DNA from: UBA4736 sp002404015 | GTDB taxonomy: Bacteria > Chloroflexota > Dormibacteria > Dormibacterales > Dormibacteraceae | DNA length: 64,000 bases | Assembly (NCBI GenBank): GCA_036747295.1 | Contig: DAIOCN010000013.1 | Location: 1-64,000 of the forward strand | Direction of reading: 5' to 3' | Shown: positions 43,557 to 51,343 of the stretch, piece after piece | How positions within the stretch are numbered: position 1 is the first letter of the stretch | Layout of the letters: each line of letters begins with the position of its first letter | Translations under genes and position numbers: made by a program | The notes under the pieces: model-generated | What the model saw: the letters and a program-made list of their open reading frames with translations, nothing else | Told to the model about the DNA's origin: nothing | The model's database searches: none

Positions 43557-43733
43557 GTGTTGAAAGAGGTCGGCGAGGGATTCGGTGGCCAGGTGGCCCA
43601 GATCCTAGGCGCCTCCGAGAACCGGAGCAAAGCGTATTGGAGATACGCGTCGCGAGGATCGCAGGAGGCAACGACGGAGATGGGTCGCCTGGGTGCCGAA
43701 GCACCGTCGATTCCTCTTTCACCGGCGCGCTGA
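43557..43733 (+). CDS. Possible 58-residue ORF between the two peptidase genes
   Basis: The 183-nt gap between the paralogous peptidases has an open frame from GTG 43557 that ends in TGA overlapping the next ATG (TGATG), as coupled genes do. The product is hydrophilic (EGFGGQVAQILGASENRSK, later RYASRGSQEATTEMG) and not recognised. Its third-position GC is clearly lower than in neighbours, and the region also contains two short hairpins (GCGTAT/ATACGC near 43633, GGTGC/GCACC near 43692), so it may be a structured spacer and not a gene. Confidence 0.28.
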   Translation: MLKEVGEGFGGQVAQILGASENRSKAYWRYASRGSQEATTEMGRLGAEAPSIPLSPAR

Positions 43734-45112
43734 TGCTCGAGCAGGCCATCCAGCACGCCCGGGAGGGGCGGGACCAGGCGGAGAAGGACCTCTTCGACCT
43801 CCTTGCCATCCCCAGCGTCTCGGCGCTGCCCGAGCACCGCGCGGACTGCCGACGCGCAGCCGAGTGGCTGGTCCAGCGGCTGCGGGCGATCGGGATGGAG
43901 GTGGAGCTGGTGGACGTTCACGAGGCCGGCCACCCGGTGGTCTCCGCGCAGTGGCTGGGCCGGCCGGGGGCGCCGACACTCGCCATCTACGGGCACTACG
44001 ACGTGCAGCCTCCCGACCCGCTCGACGAGTGGGCCTCCCCGCCCTTCGAGCCGGCAGTGCGCGACGGGTTCGTCTACGCGCGGGGATCGGACGACAACAA
44101 GGGCCAGCACCTGGCGGGCGTGAAGGCCGCGGAGCACTGGTTCCGATCAGGGGGGCCGCCGGTCAACCTCCGGTTCCTGATCGAGGGTGAGGAGGAGATC
44201 TCGGGCCGCTCGCTCCCGGACTTCCTGCATCAGAACGCCGGCCGGCTGCAGAGCGACTACGTTTTCATCGCCGACGGCGGCTTCACCGCGCCGGGGCTGC
44301 CCAACGTGTTGACCGGGCTGCGCGGCCTGCTCTACACCGAGATCGAGGTGACGGGGGCCCGGGTGGACCTCCATTCAGGCATCTTCGGCGGGGTGGCCCC
44401 CAATCCCTTTAACAGCCTCGCCCACGTGATCGCCGGGTTGAAGGGCAGGGACGGCCGGATCACCATCCCGGGCTTCTACGACCCGGTTGTGCCGCCGGCG
44501 GACTCCGAGCTCGAGAGCTGGCGGAGCCTGCCCATCAACGAGGAGGAACAGAAGCAGGCGATGGGGGTCAGCGAGCTGGACGGGGAGGCTGAGTTCTCGC
44601 CGGTCGAGCGCAAGTGGGCGCGGCCGACGCTGGACGTCCATGGCGTGATCGGCGGGTTCACCGGCGAGGGCTCCAAGACCGTGATCCCCGCCCGGGCCAG
44701 GGCCAAGGTGTCGATGCGACTGGTGCCTGACCAGGACCCGGAGGCCGTCTTCGCCTCGCTCCAGCGCTTCGCGCCGACCCTCGCGACCAGGGGCACGAAA
44801 GTGACGGTCCGCAAGCTGAACGTGGCCGACCCGGTCCGGACGGGAACCGACCACCCGGGCGTGGAGGCCGCGGCCCGCGCTTTCGAGGCGGCTTACGGGG
44901 CCCGTCCGGTGCTGGTCCGAGAGGGCGGCTCGATCCCGGTCGCGATCGACTTCAGGAATGCCCTGGGCGCGCACATGATCGTGACCGGCTTCGGGCTGCC
45001 GGGCGACGCCCTGCACTCGCCCAACGAGCGCTACAGCCTGGACCAGTATCACCGCGGCACCGAGATGGTAATCCGCCTAATGCACGAGCTGGCCGGTGCC
45101 CGCGCGGACTGA
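43733..45112 (+). CDS. M20-family dipeptidase/metallopeptidase, second tandem copy
   Basis: 459-residue paralog of the preceding peptidase with the same ligand motifs (IYGHYDVQPPDPLDEW, ARGSDDNKGQH, FLIEGEEEISG, VDLHSGIFGGVAPNP, LHSPNE). ATG 43733 is used; the frame is open to 43637, but the extra residues lack similarity to the sister protein. Differences cluster in the middle (PADSELESWRSLPINEEEQKQAM), near the substrate pocket, so the pair may divide peptide specificities. It overlaps pyrE by 17 nt at its 3' end. Confidence 0.92.
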   Translation: MLEQAIQHAREGRDQAEKDLFDLLAIPSVSALPEHRADCRRAAEWLVQRLRAIGMEVELVDVHEAGHPVVSAQWLGRPGAPTLAIYGHYDVQPPDPLDEWASPPFEPAVRDGFVYARGSDDNKGQHLAGVKAAEHWFRSGGPPVNLRFLIEGEEEISGRSLPDFLHQNAGRLQSDYVFIADGGFTAPGLPNVLTGLRGLLYTEIEVTGARVDLHSGIFGGVAPNPFNSLAHVIAGLKGRDGRITIPGFYDPVVPPADSELESWRSLPINEEEQKQAMGVSELDGEAEFSPVERKWARPTLDVHGVIGGFTGEGSKTVIPARARAKVSMRLVPDQDPEAVFASLQRFAPTLATRGTKVTVRKLNVADPVRTGTDHPGVEAAARAFEAAYGARPVLVREGGSIPVAIDFRNALGAHMIVTGFGLPGDALHSPNERYSLDQYHRGTEMVIRLMHELAGARAD

Positions 45113-45635
45113 GCTCCGGGAGCTCGCCCACGACCTGGTGGCGGCCTCCTACCTGGAGGGCGATTTCGTGCTTCGCTCCGGCAAGCGCTCCCGGTACTAC
45201 TTCGACAAGTACCTGTTCGAGACCAAGCCCGCCATCCTGCGCCAGGTTGGCCGCCACCTGGCCGAGCTCGTCCTGCCTGGGACCCAGCGCCTGGCCGCGC
45301 CCGAGCTGGGGGCGGTACTGCTCGGCGGCGCTGTCTCGCTGGAGCTGGAGCTGCCCCTGGTGCTGGTGCGCAAGGAGGCCAAGGAGTACGGCACTTCGCG
45401 CGCTCTTGAGGGGGAGCTTCTGCCGGGGGACCGGGTGACGCTCATCGAGGACGTCCTGACAACAGGCGGGGAGGCCATCAAGGCGGCGGCGAAGCTGCGG
45501 GAAGCGGGAGCGGAGCTGCTGGGCCTGATCGCCGTCCTGGACCGCGAGGAGGGCGCCGCCGAGGCGCTGCGCCAGGCGGGGATCGCGTTCAGCCCTCTTT
45601 TCAGGAAGTCGGACCTGCCGCTGCCGAGCGCCTGA
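45096..45635 (+). CDS. pyrE: Orotate phosphoribosyltransferase
   Basis: 179-residue PRTase-fold enzyme converting orotate and PRPP to orotidine-5'-phosphate. The PRPP motif VTLIEDVLTTGGEAI (about 121-135) is complete, YYFDKYLFETKPAIL matches the OPRTase orotate/lysine region, and VRKEAKEYGTSRALEG forms the flexible catalytic loop with lysines. GTG 45096 lies inside the 3' end of the peptidase gene. It is followed 16 nt later by a dihydroorotase-like gene, which supports a pyrimidine role. Confidence 0.92.
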   Translation: MPARTELRELAHDLVAASYLEGDFVLRSGKRSRYYFDKYLFETKPAILRQVGRHLAELVLPGTQRLAAPELGAVLLGGAVSLELELPLVLVRKEAKEYGTSRALEGELLPGDRVTLIEDVLTTGGEAIKAAAKLREAGAELLGLIAVLDREEGAAEALRQAGIAFSPLFRKSDLPLPSA

Positions 45636-45651
45636 CCCCGGATGGCCACCG

Positions 45652-47031
45652 ATGGCTGAACTGGTCATAAGGGGCGGCCTCGTCTACGTCCCGGGCGGCC
45701 CGGTGGCTGCGGACGTCCTGGTCCGAGACGGAGTGGTGGCCGAGGTCGCCGGCGGCGCGAGCGCGCCCGACGCCGAGGTCGTTGACGCCACCGGCCTCTG
45801 GGTGCTGCCCGGCGCCATCGACGCCCACGTGCACAGCCGCGACCCCGGCTTTCCCGAGAAGGAAGACTTCGGCTCCCTCACCGCCGCGGCGGCGGCCGGC
45901 GGCGTGACCACCGTCCTGGACATGCCCAACACGCTGCCGGCGGTCGAGAACGCGGCCGTCTTCGCCGAGAAGATCGAGCTCGCGTCCTCCAGGGCCGTAG
46001 TCGACTTCGGCCTCTGGGGCCTTTTGGGGGCGCGCAGCTCGACCGAGGACCTAGAGGGCCTGGTCGCGGCGGGGGTGGTGGGCTTCAAGGCCTTCCTCGG
46101 CTACCCCGTCCGGCGCTCCAACCGCCAGGTGGTCTACACGCTGGACCTGGGCGACCCCGACCTGGAGGCGCCCCCCGACTATGGCAGCCTAGCCCGGCTG
46201 GGGCCTGACGTGGCCCGGCTACGGGTTCCGCTGGCCGTCCACGCCGAGGATCCCGGGGTGCTGCGCGAGTTCGCCCGTCCGCTGGCCTCCTACGCCGACC
46301 TGCTGGCAGCGCGGCCGGCGATCGCGGAGGCCATCGCGATCGCGGCGCTAGGGGTCATCTCGCAGCGGACGGGGCTCCACGTCCACGTCGTCCACCTCTC
46401 GAGCGGGCTCGGGCTCAGCTCGGCTCGGGAGGCCAACCGCGCCGGTGCCCGCCTGACCCTCGAGACCGCGCCCCAGTACCTCTGGCTGTCCGACGAGGAC
46501 CACGGCCGGCTGGGGGCCGTGATGAAGATGTACCCGCCCATCCGCACCGCCGCCGATCGCGCGGCCCTCCAGGAGGCGGCTCGCACTGGGGAGATCCAGG
46601 TGGTGGCCACCGACCACGCCCCCCACACGGACGCTGAGAAGCTGGTGCCGTCGCTGGAGGCGGCGGCCGCGGGCAGCCCCGGGGTGCAGACGCTGTATCT
46701 CAGCTGCCTCGAGCTCGGCCGCCGGCAGGGCGACGTGGCGGGGGCGGTCCGCTGGGTGACCGAGGGACCCGCCCTCACCCTGGGCCTCTATCCGCGCAAG
46801 GGCGCCCTCCAGGCGGGCGCGGACGCCGACCTGGTCCTGGTGGACCCCGGGGCCCGGACCCTTCTGCGGCCGGAGGCGATGCTGTCCCGGCAGCGTCACG
46901 GCGCGCTCGACGGCCAGCTCTTCGGATTCGCGGTGCGGGCCGTCTACTCGCGCGGCGAGCTGGTCGCCCGCGACGGCCGCGTGGTAGCCGAGGCCGGGCG
47001 GGGAAGGCCCGTAACCGTAAAACGTACGTAA
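45652..47031 (+). CDS. Dihydroorotase or allantoinase (cyclic amidohydrolase)
   Basis: 459-residue amidohydrolase with DAHVHSRDPGFPEKEDF (first two zinc ligands), GFKAFLGYP (carboxylated lysine), VHAED and VVHLSSG (histidines), TAPQYLWL and ATDHAPH (last aspartate). Class I dihydroorotases and allantoinases share all of these, and the family cannot be split by motif here. Position after pyrE favours dihydroorotase. The S in HSRDPG, and the NCS1 permease and deaminase 30 kb away, keep allantoin or a hydantoin open. Start ATG 45652. Confidence 0.85.
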   Translation: MAELVIRGGLVYVPGGPVAADVLVRDGVVAEVAGGASAPDAEVVDATGLWVLPGAIDAHVHSRDPGFPEKEDFGSLTAAAAAGGVTTVLDMPNTLPAVENAAVFAEKIELASSRAVVDFGLWGLLGARSSTEDLEGLVAAGVVGFKAFLGYPVRRSNRQVVYTLDLGDPDLEAPPDYGSLARLGPDVARLRVPLAVHAEDPGVLREFARPLASYADLLAARPAIAEAIAIAALGVISQRTGLHVHVVHLSSGLGLSSAREANRAGARLTLETAPQYLWLSDEDHGRLGAVMKMYPPIRTAADRAALQEAARTGEIQVVATDHAPHTDAEKLVPSLEAAAAGSPGVQTLYLSCLELGRRQGDVAGAVRWVTEGPALTLGLYPRKGALQAGADADLVLVDPGARTLLRPEAMLSRQRHGALDGQLFGFAVRAVYSRGELVARDGRVVAEAGRGRPVTVKRT

Positions 47032-47060
47032 AGGCCTGTTGCGGTGGAGCCGTGGGGGCG

Positions 47061-47066
47061 TACAAC
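47061..47066 (+). promoter_or_regulatory. -10 box upstream of the serine-hydrolase gene
   Basis: TACAAC lies 7 nt before ATG 47074. The match is weaker than at other genes, but it supports ATG 47074 over the upstream in-frame GTG 47044. Confidence 0.3.
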
Positions 47067-47073
47067 TGTCGCA

Positions 47074-48804
47074 ATGAGGCGCAGAGGCCGGGGTCTGACC
47101 TTCGTGCTGGGCGCGGCCGACCTGGTGGGGCTGGCGCTCGCGCTCTGGACGAGCGTGCCGGTGCCCGTGAACGGTGTGGCACTCGACGCCGGCCTGCGCC
47201 CGGTCGCCGGCGCGGTCGCCCGCCTGGCGGCGAACAATGGCTTCTCGGCTCAGGCGCGCACGGACGCCCGGGGACGTTTCGCGGTTGAGTCGCCGCGCTG
47301 GCCGGTGGGCTGGACGATCACCCTCTCGGCACCGGGCTACCTGCCGGCGCCCAGCAGGGGCGGCCCTGTGGTGGTCCACAGGCTGCCGTGGATCACCGGG
47401 GCGGCCATCGACGAGACGGGCGCACCGGTGGCCGGCGCGCTGGTCAGCGTCGGCTCCGAGGGAGGCCCCGTCCACCTGGTCATGACAGACGTGGGTGGGC
47501 TCTTCCAGCTGACGGGACTGCAGCCAGGAGTCCAGGAGCTCACGGCGGCATCTGACAGCCACGACGCCATCCAGCGGCAGCTGGCGCTCTCGCCGGACGA
47601 GTCGTCCCAGCAGCTGGTGGTCCTCGCCCGCCACCTGGCCACCCTCACCATCGGCAGCGATCCCGCGGGCCAGCCCGTACTGCTGGACGGCCAGCCTGAC
47701 CCCGGCTGCCCGCTGACACCCTGCCAGCTGGTGGTGCCGGCCGGCACCCACACGGTCCACATCGAGAGCGACCTCTACATGCCCTGGGAGCAGGCCTTCA
47801 CGCTTGTCAAGGGCGACACCATCAGCGCGGCGCCCACCCTGCAGCGAAAGATGGGCACCCTGGCCGTCGCGGCGCCCCTGGGCGGTGAGCTGACGGTCGA
47901 CCTGACCGACGTCCATACGATGCCCTGGAGCGGGCTGGTGGGGACCGGCAACCACACGGCGACCTACCGCTCGGCGTCCACCTGGCCGGCCACCGCCTCC
48001 GGCCACGTGGCCTGGAACCAGGCCACCCAGATCAGCCTTGCGCCGACGCCGGTGGTGCCTGGCGACACCGGCGCCTTCCTGGCCGGCCTCCAGGCCTACC
48101 TGGCGGCGGCTGGTGGCCAGTACGGCGTCTACCTGGAGGAGCTGGGCACTGGCCGGACGGTCGAGCTGGGCGCCAACAGCTCGATGGAGGCAGCCAGCGT
48201 CATCAAGCTGCCGCTCGCCCTCTACCTCCTGCACGAGGTGGACCTCAAGCAGGTGAATCTCGACGACGCCGTCCAGCTCCAGGACCAGGACTTCCTGGGC
48301 GGCACCGGGACCCTGTACGGCAACGCCCACAGCGGGGCCGATTTCAGCTACGGGGACCTGCTTGCCCTGCTGATCCAGCAGAGCGACAACACTGCCTGGC
48401 AGGCGCTGGATCGCGCCCTCGGGTCGGACAAGGTGGACGCTTATGCGGCCGCGATCGGCGCCGGCGACTGCCACCAGGCGAACGACCAGTGCACCGCTCG
48501 CGAGGCGGGCCACATGCTCGCCCAGCTGGCTCGGGGCCGGCTCCTGTCGCCGGAGCTGACGACCCGGCTCCTGGGGCTGCTCGAGACCACCGCCTTCAAC
48601 GATCGGATCAACTACTACCTGGGCGCGACCACGGTCGCACACAAGGTGGGCATGGACGGCTCGGTGATGAACGACGCCGGCGTCGTCTACCTGCAGGGCA
48701 ACGCCTTCGTGATCTCGATCTTCACCGTCACCCCGGACGGGGACACGGGTGTCCAGGCCATCCGGGACATCTCGCGGGCGGCCGTCCGGCTCTTCTCCCG
48801 CTAA
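47074..48804 (+). CDS. Membrane-anchored multidomain protein with beta-lactamase-fold serine hydrolase
   Basis: 576-residue protein. A basic start and one helix (about 7-28) export the rest. Two carboxypeptidase-regulatory-like beta domains follow (about 30-190, e.g. GAPVAGALVSVGSEGG), then PEGA-like segments (about 195-290). The C-terminal domain (about 335-575) has the penicillin-binding/beta-lactamase motifs S-x-x-K (ASVIKLPLAL), SDN (QQSDNTAW) and KVG (AHKVGMDG) in place of KTG. Class A beta-lactamase-like proteins can be lactamases or D,D-peptidases; the wall-binding front modules favour an envelope-remodelling role. The glutamate of true class A enzymes is not evident. Confidence 0.85.
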   Translation: MRRRGRGLTFVLGAADLVGLALALWTSVPVPVNGVALDAGLRPVAGAVARLAANNGFSAQARTDARGRFAVESPRWPVGWTITLSAPGYLPAPSRGGPVVVHRLPWITGAAIDETGAPVAGALVSVGSEGGPVHLVMTDVGGLFQLTGLQPGVQELTAASDSHDAIQRQLALSPDESSQQLVVLARHLATLTIGSDPAGQPVLLDGQPDPGCPLTPCQLVVPAGTHTVHIESDLYMPWEQAFTLVKGDTISAAPTLQRKMGTLAVAAPLGGELTVDLTDVHTMPWSGLVGTGNHTATYRSASTWPATASGHVAWNQATQISLAPTPVVPGDTGAFLAGLQAYLAAAGGQYGVYLEELGTGRTVELGANSSMEAASVIKLPLALYLLHEVDLKQVNLDDAVQLQDQDFLGGTGTLYGNAHSGADFSYGDLLALLIQQSDNTAWQALDRALGSDKVDAYAAAIGAGDCHQANDQCTAREAGHMLAQLARGRLLSPELTTRLLGLLETTAFNDRINYYLGATTVAHKVGMDGSVMNDAGVVYLQGNAFVISIFTVTPDGDTGVQAIRDISRAAVRLFSR

Positions 48805-48836
48805 GCCCGGATTCATCCGGGCCAAGTCCGGCTGCC

Positions 48837-49409
48837 TCAGGCGCGCCGGAAGACGGGGCTGGTGCGGATCTCGTTTTCCAGGCTCGTGACCGGGCCGTGG
48901 CCGGGGTAGATCGCGGTGGCCGGCGGCAGGCGGATCAGCTTGCCGATGGAGATCATCTGCTGGCGGAGGTCGCTGCCAGGCAGCTCCCGGCCGATCCCCC
49001 CCGCCAGCAACGTGTCGCCAGTGAAGAGGTGGTTGCCGACCAGGAAGCAGGCGCTGCCCGGGGTGTGCCCCGGGGTCTGGATCACGCGCATCTTGAACTG
49101 ACCAAAGTCCAGCTCCTCGCCATCCAGCGGGTAGACGTCGGCGGAACGCAGGAACATCTTGGCGTCGGCCATCGTGACCACGGTGGTGGCGCCGGTCGCC
49201 TCCTTCAGCTCGTCCTTGCCGGCCAGGTGGCCGGGATGGCCGTGGGTGGCCACGATCCAGCGCACACTCAGGCCGTCCAGCTGGGCGAGGACCTTCTCGG
49301 CCGGCGCGCCCGGATCGACCACGACCGCCTCCTTGCTCTCCGAGTCGGAGAGGACGTAGGTGTTCACGTCCTGCTCGGTCCTCACCTTCACGATCGCAAG
49401 CCTCGACAT
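48837..49409 (-). CDS. GloB-like metallo-beta-lactamase-fold protein with an altered metal motif
   Basis: 190-residue MBL-fold protein resembling hydroxyacylglutathione-hydrolase-like (YcbL) enzymes: NTYVLSDSESKEAVVVDPG, TPGHTPGSACFLVGNHLFTGDTLL, GIGRELPGSD and YPGHGPVT. The key motif H-x-H-x-D-H reads THGHPGHLAG, so the aspartate that binds the second metal is glycine. Activity may be mononuclear, changed or lost. Start ATG 49409 with TAAATA 7 nt upstream, divergent from a tiny membrane-protein gene. Confidence 0.85.
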   Translation of the reverse strand: MSRLAIVKVRTEQDVNTYVLSDSESKEAVVVDPGAPAEKVLAQLDGLSVRWIVATHGHPGHLAGKDELKEATGATTVVTMADAKMFLRSADVYPLDGEELDFGQFKMRVIQTPGHTPGSACFLVGNHLFTGDTLLAGGIGRELPGSDLRQQMISIGKLIRLPPATAIYPGHGPVTSLENEIRTSPVFRRA

Positions 49410-49416
49410 CTGGTTC

Positions 49417-49422
49417 TATTTA
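49417..49422. promoter_or_regulatory. Overlapping divergent -10 boxes
   Basis: Only 17 nt separate the two divergent ATGs. The plus strand reads TATTTA (49417-49422, 4 nt from ATG 49427) or TTCTAT (7 nt). The minus strand reads TAAATA, 7 nt from ATG 49409. Confidence 0.4.
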
Positions 49423-49426
49423 CCCG

Positions 49427-49528
49427 ATGCACACGGCGGCAATCGTCTTCTCGAGCCTCCTGGCGCTGGTCTGCATCTACTGGACGTTCGACTACGTCCG
49501 GCGCCGCTCCCGGCGGCCGCCCCGCTGA
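49427..49528 (+). CDS. 33-residue single-helix membrane protein
   Basis: A short frame starts at ATG 49427 and ends with TGA at 49526. The peptide has one hydrophobic helix (TAAIVFSSLLALVCIYWTF) followed by a basic cytoplasmic tail (DYVRRRSRRPPR), a textbook small membrane protein with N-out topology. It has a -10 box shared with the divergent MBL gene and codon use like its neighbours. It ends 9 nt before the convergent small gene. No homolog is recognised. Confidence 0.55.
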   Translation: MHTAAIVFSSLLALVCIYWTFDYVRRRSRRPPR

Positions 49529-49537
49529 ATCGCCTCG

Positions 49538-49816
49538 CTACTCCCCCTGCAGCTTGTCGCGCAGGGAGTCGTAGCGCTCGAACCGGTCCAGCGACAGCTT
49601 GCCGCGGGCCCGTTCCGGGTACTTTGCGGTCTGGATGGCGTCCAGCAGCAGCTCGATCTCCTCGGGGGTGAGGTGGACGTTGCGGAAGTGCTTTTCGATC
49701 GGTCGGCGGTCGACCAGCTCGGTGATGGTGTCCTCCGTCTCCTCGATCACCTCGGGGCGGGTCGGGCGGAAGAGCTCCTCGGAACCGGCCAGCGAGACGC
49801 GCTTGAACTTGCTCAT
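49538..49816 (-). CDS. Hypothetical 92-residue protein downstream of ParA
   Basis: Charged, mostly helical protein (KFKRVSLAGSEELFRPT, EVIEETEDTITELVDRRP, LTPEEIELLLDAIQTAKYPE, LSLDRFERYDSLRDKLQGE) not matched to a family I know. No helix-turn-helix or ParB-like box. ATG 49816 begins 7 nt after the ParA stop, so the two are co-transcribed and this product sits where ParB or another ParA partner would be expected. It might be the adaptor of an orphan ParA; this is inferred from position. Confidence 0.65.
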   Translation of the reverse strand: MSKFKRVSLAGSEELFRPTRPEVIEETEDTITELVDRRPIEKHFRNVHLTPEEIELLLDAIQTAKYPERARGKLSLDRFERYDSLRDKLQGE

Positions 49817-49823
49817 GTGCCAA

Positions 49824-50600
49824 TCACCTGTGGTTGCTGTTGTCCATGACCGCCTTGGCCAGCGCCCGGTACGCCGCTGCGCCGTCCGAGTTGGCAGCGT
49901 ACTGGAGGATGGACGCGGCGGCAAGGGGCGACTCCGCGAAGCGGATGGAGTCCTTGACGGCGAAGTCGAAGACCTGGGTTCCGAAGTGCTCCTTGACGAG
50001 CTGCAGCACCTCCTGCGAGTGCAGTGTCCGCGACTTGTAGATCGTGGGCAGGATGCCTCCCACGTGCAGCTTGGGATTCAGCTTGGCGCGGACCCGGTCC
50101 ACGCTGTTCAGCAGCTGCTGCATCCCCTTCATCCCGAAGTACTCGCACTGGAGCGGGATGATGACCTCGTCGGACGCCACGAAGGCGTTGATCGTGATCA
50201 GGTTGAGGGCAGGCGGGCAGTCGATCACGACGTAGTCGTAGCGACGCTGGACGGCGTCCAGCTTCTCCTTGAGGATCCCCTCGCGGCCGATCTCGTTCAG
50301 CAGCTGCACCTCGGCGCCGGCCAGCTCGATGTTGGACGGCAGGTAGTGCAGGCCCATGCCCTCGTTCTCGAGAACGACGTCGCTGACCGTCACCGAGGGA
50401 TCGACCAGAAGGTCGTAGACGCTCTTGTCGAGCTCGTCCGGCGCTTTCAGCCCCATGTTGATCGAGAGGTGGGCCTGGGCATCAAGATCGATCAGGAGGA
50501 CGCGTTGTCCCTTCTCGGCCAGCGCCGCGCCAAGGTTGACGGTGGTCGTCGTCTTGCCCACCCCGCCCTTTTGGTTGGCGATGGAAATCGTTCTGGCCAC
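49824..50600 (-). CDS. parA: ParA/Soj-family ATPase
   Basis: 258-residue deviant-Walker ATPase: ISIANQKGGVGKTTTTVNLGAAL (signature lysine and P-loop, about 5-27), LLIDLDAQAHLSINMG (Walker A' aspartate), VVIDCPPALNLIT (Walker B) and LQCEYFGMKGMQQLL. It dimerises on DNA with ATP and moves chromosome or other cargo. There is no helix-turn-helix N-terminal domain, so it is Soj-like. No parB or parS site (TGTTTCACGTGAAACA-like) is seen in the window, so this is either a chromosomal ParA apart from its partner or an orphan cargo-positioning ATPase. The start at 50600 is GTG. Confidence 0.9.
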   Translation of the reverse strand: MARTISIANQKGGVGKTTTTVNLGAALAEKGQRVLLIDLDAQAHLSINMGLKAPDELDKSVYDLLVDPSVTVSDVVLENEGMGLHYLPSNIELAGAEVQLLNEIGREGILKEKLDAVQRRYDYVVIDCPPALNLITINAFVASDEVIIPLQCEYFGMKGMQQLLNSVDRVRAKLNPKLHVGGILPTIYKSRTLHSQEVLQLVKEHFGTQVFDFAVKDSIRFAESPLAAASILQYAANSDGAAAYRALAKAVMDNSNHR

Positions 50601-50653
50601 GAGAGTGGGACGAGTCTACCCGAAGCCTGTGAGGGCGGCCACACCGGCCAAGC

Positions 50654-50659
50654 TACAAT
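50654..50659 (+). promoter_or_regulatory. -10 box of the membrane-protein operon
   Basis: TACAAT, five of six consensus bases, is 6 nt before GTG 50666. It heads a run of co-directional, overlapping or tightly spaced genes through 55435, and the first message would be leaderless. Confidence 0.5.
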
Positions 50660-50665
50660 CCGCCC

Positions 50666-51343
50666 GTGTTCTGGATTCCGTTGCTGGCCGGGATCGTGGG
50701 CGCCGCGTTCTCGGCCGCGGTGATGCGCCAGTACATCGCCCGCCGGCGCCCCTACCAGGCGGTCTGGGGCGCGGCCCTCGCCATGTTCGCGGCCGCGGCA
50801 CTGCTTGAGGCGGCGGGGGTCGGCTCGGGCTGGACGCCCGCGATCTACAAGGCCTACTACCTCCTTGGCGGCCTCCTCAACGTCGGCTGGCTGGCCGCGG
50901 GCACGGTCTACCTGCTGGCCTCGAACCGGGTCGGCCACGCGGCCGCCATCGCCATGGCCGTCGTGACGCTGCTCTCGCTGGCCGTCGTCGGCAACGCCCA
51001 CGTCGATGTGTCCCGGCTCCACACTCAGTTCCCGAACCGCGCCCTCGACGTGCCGGCCATCTTCCCGGCCCTGATCAACTCTCTGGCGACGCTGGTGCTT
51101 GTCGGCGGCGCCGCCTGGTCGGCATTCGCGGCCTACCGCCGCCACTCCCCGCCCGGCCGGGTGGTGGGGACGGCTCTGATCGCCGCCGGGGCGCTCGTCG
51201 TCGGCGCCGATCACAGCGTCGCCCAGCTCACCGGGCTGATCGTGCTCCAGCCGCTCAGCGAGGCCATCGGCATCGTGGTCATGTTCGGCGGTTATCTGGC
51301 GATCGAGGTCCGCAGCCAAAGGGCGAGGACGGTGGCCAGGTGA
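50666..51343 (+). CDS. Hypothetical seven-helix membrane protein
   Basis: 225-residue polytopic protein with about seven hydrophobic helices and few charged residues in them (VFWIPLLAGIVGAAFSAAVM, AALAMFAAAALLEAAG, YYLLGGLLNVGWLAAGTVYLLA and further). A family is not recognised. Helix 3 carries K-A-Y-Y-L-L-G and an invariant-looking GADH in helix 6. It overlaps the CvpA-like gene by 4 nt, so the two may work together at the membrane. Confidence 0.7.
   Translation: MFWIPLLAGIVGAAFSAAVMRQYIARRRPYQAVWGAALAMFAAAALLEAAGVGSGWTPAIYKAYYLLGGLLNVGWLAAGTVYLLASNRVGHAAAIAMAVVTLLSLAVVGNAHVDVSRLHTQFPNRALDVPAIFPALINSLATLVLVGGAAWSAFAAYRRHSPPGRVVGTALIAAGALVVGADHSVAQLTGLIVLQPLSEAIGIVVMFGGYLAIEVRSQRARTVAR

Noticed and set aside
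43550..43732. Riboswitch in the spacer between the M20 peptidases
   Set aside because: Two small hairpins are present, but the conserved cores of known classes (SAM, glycine, cobalamin, ZTP, c-di-GMP, guanidine) are not seen.
46348..48825. 825-codon minus-strand open frame
   Set aside because: It spans two clear plus-strand genes (dihydroorotase-like and serine hydrolase), and its translation shows no domain.
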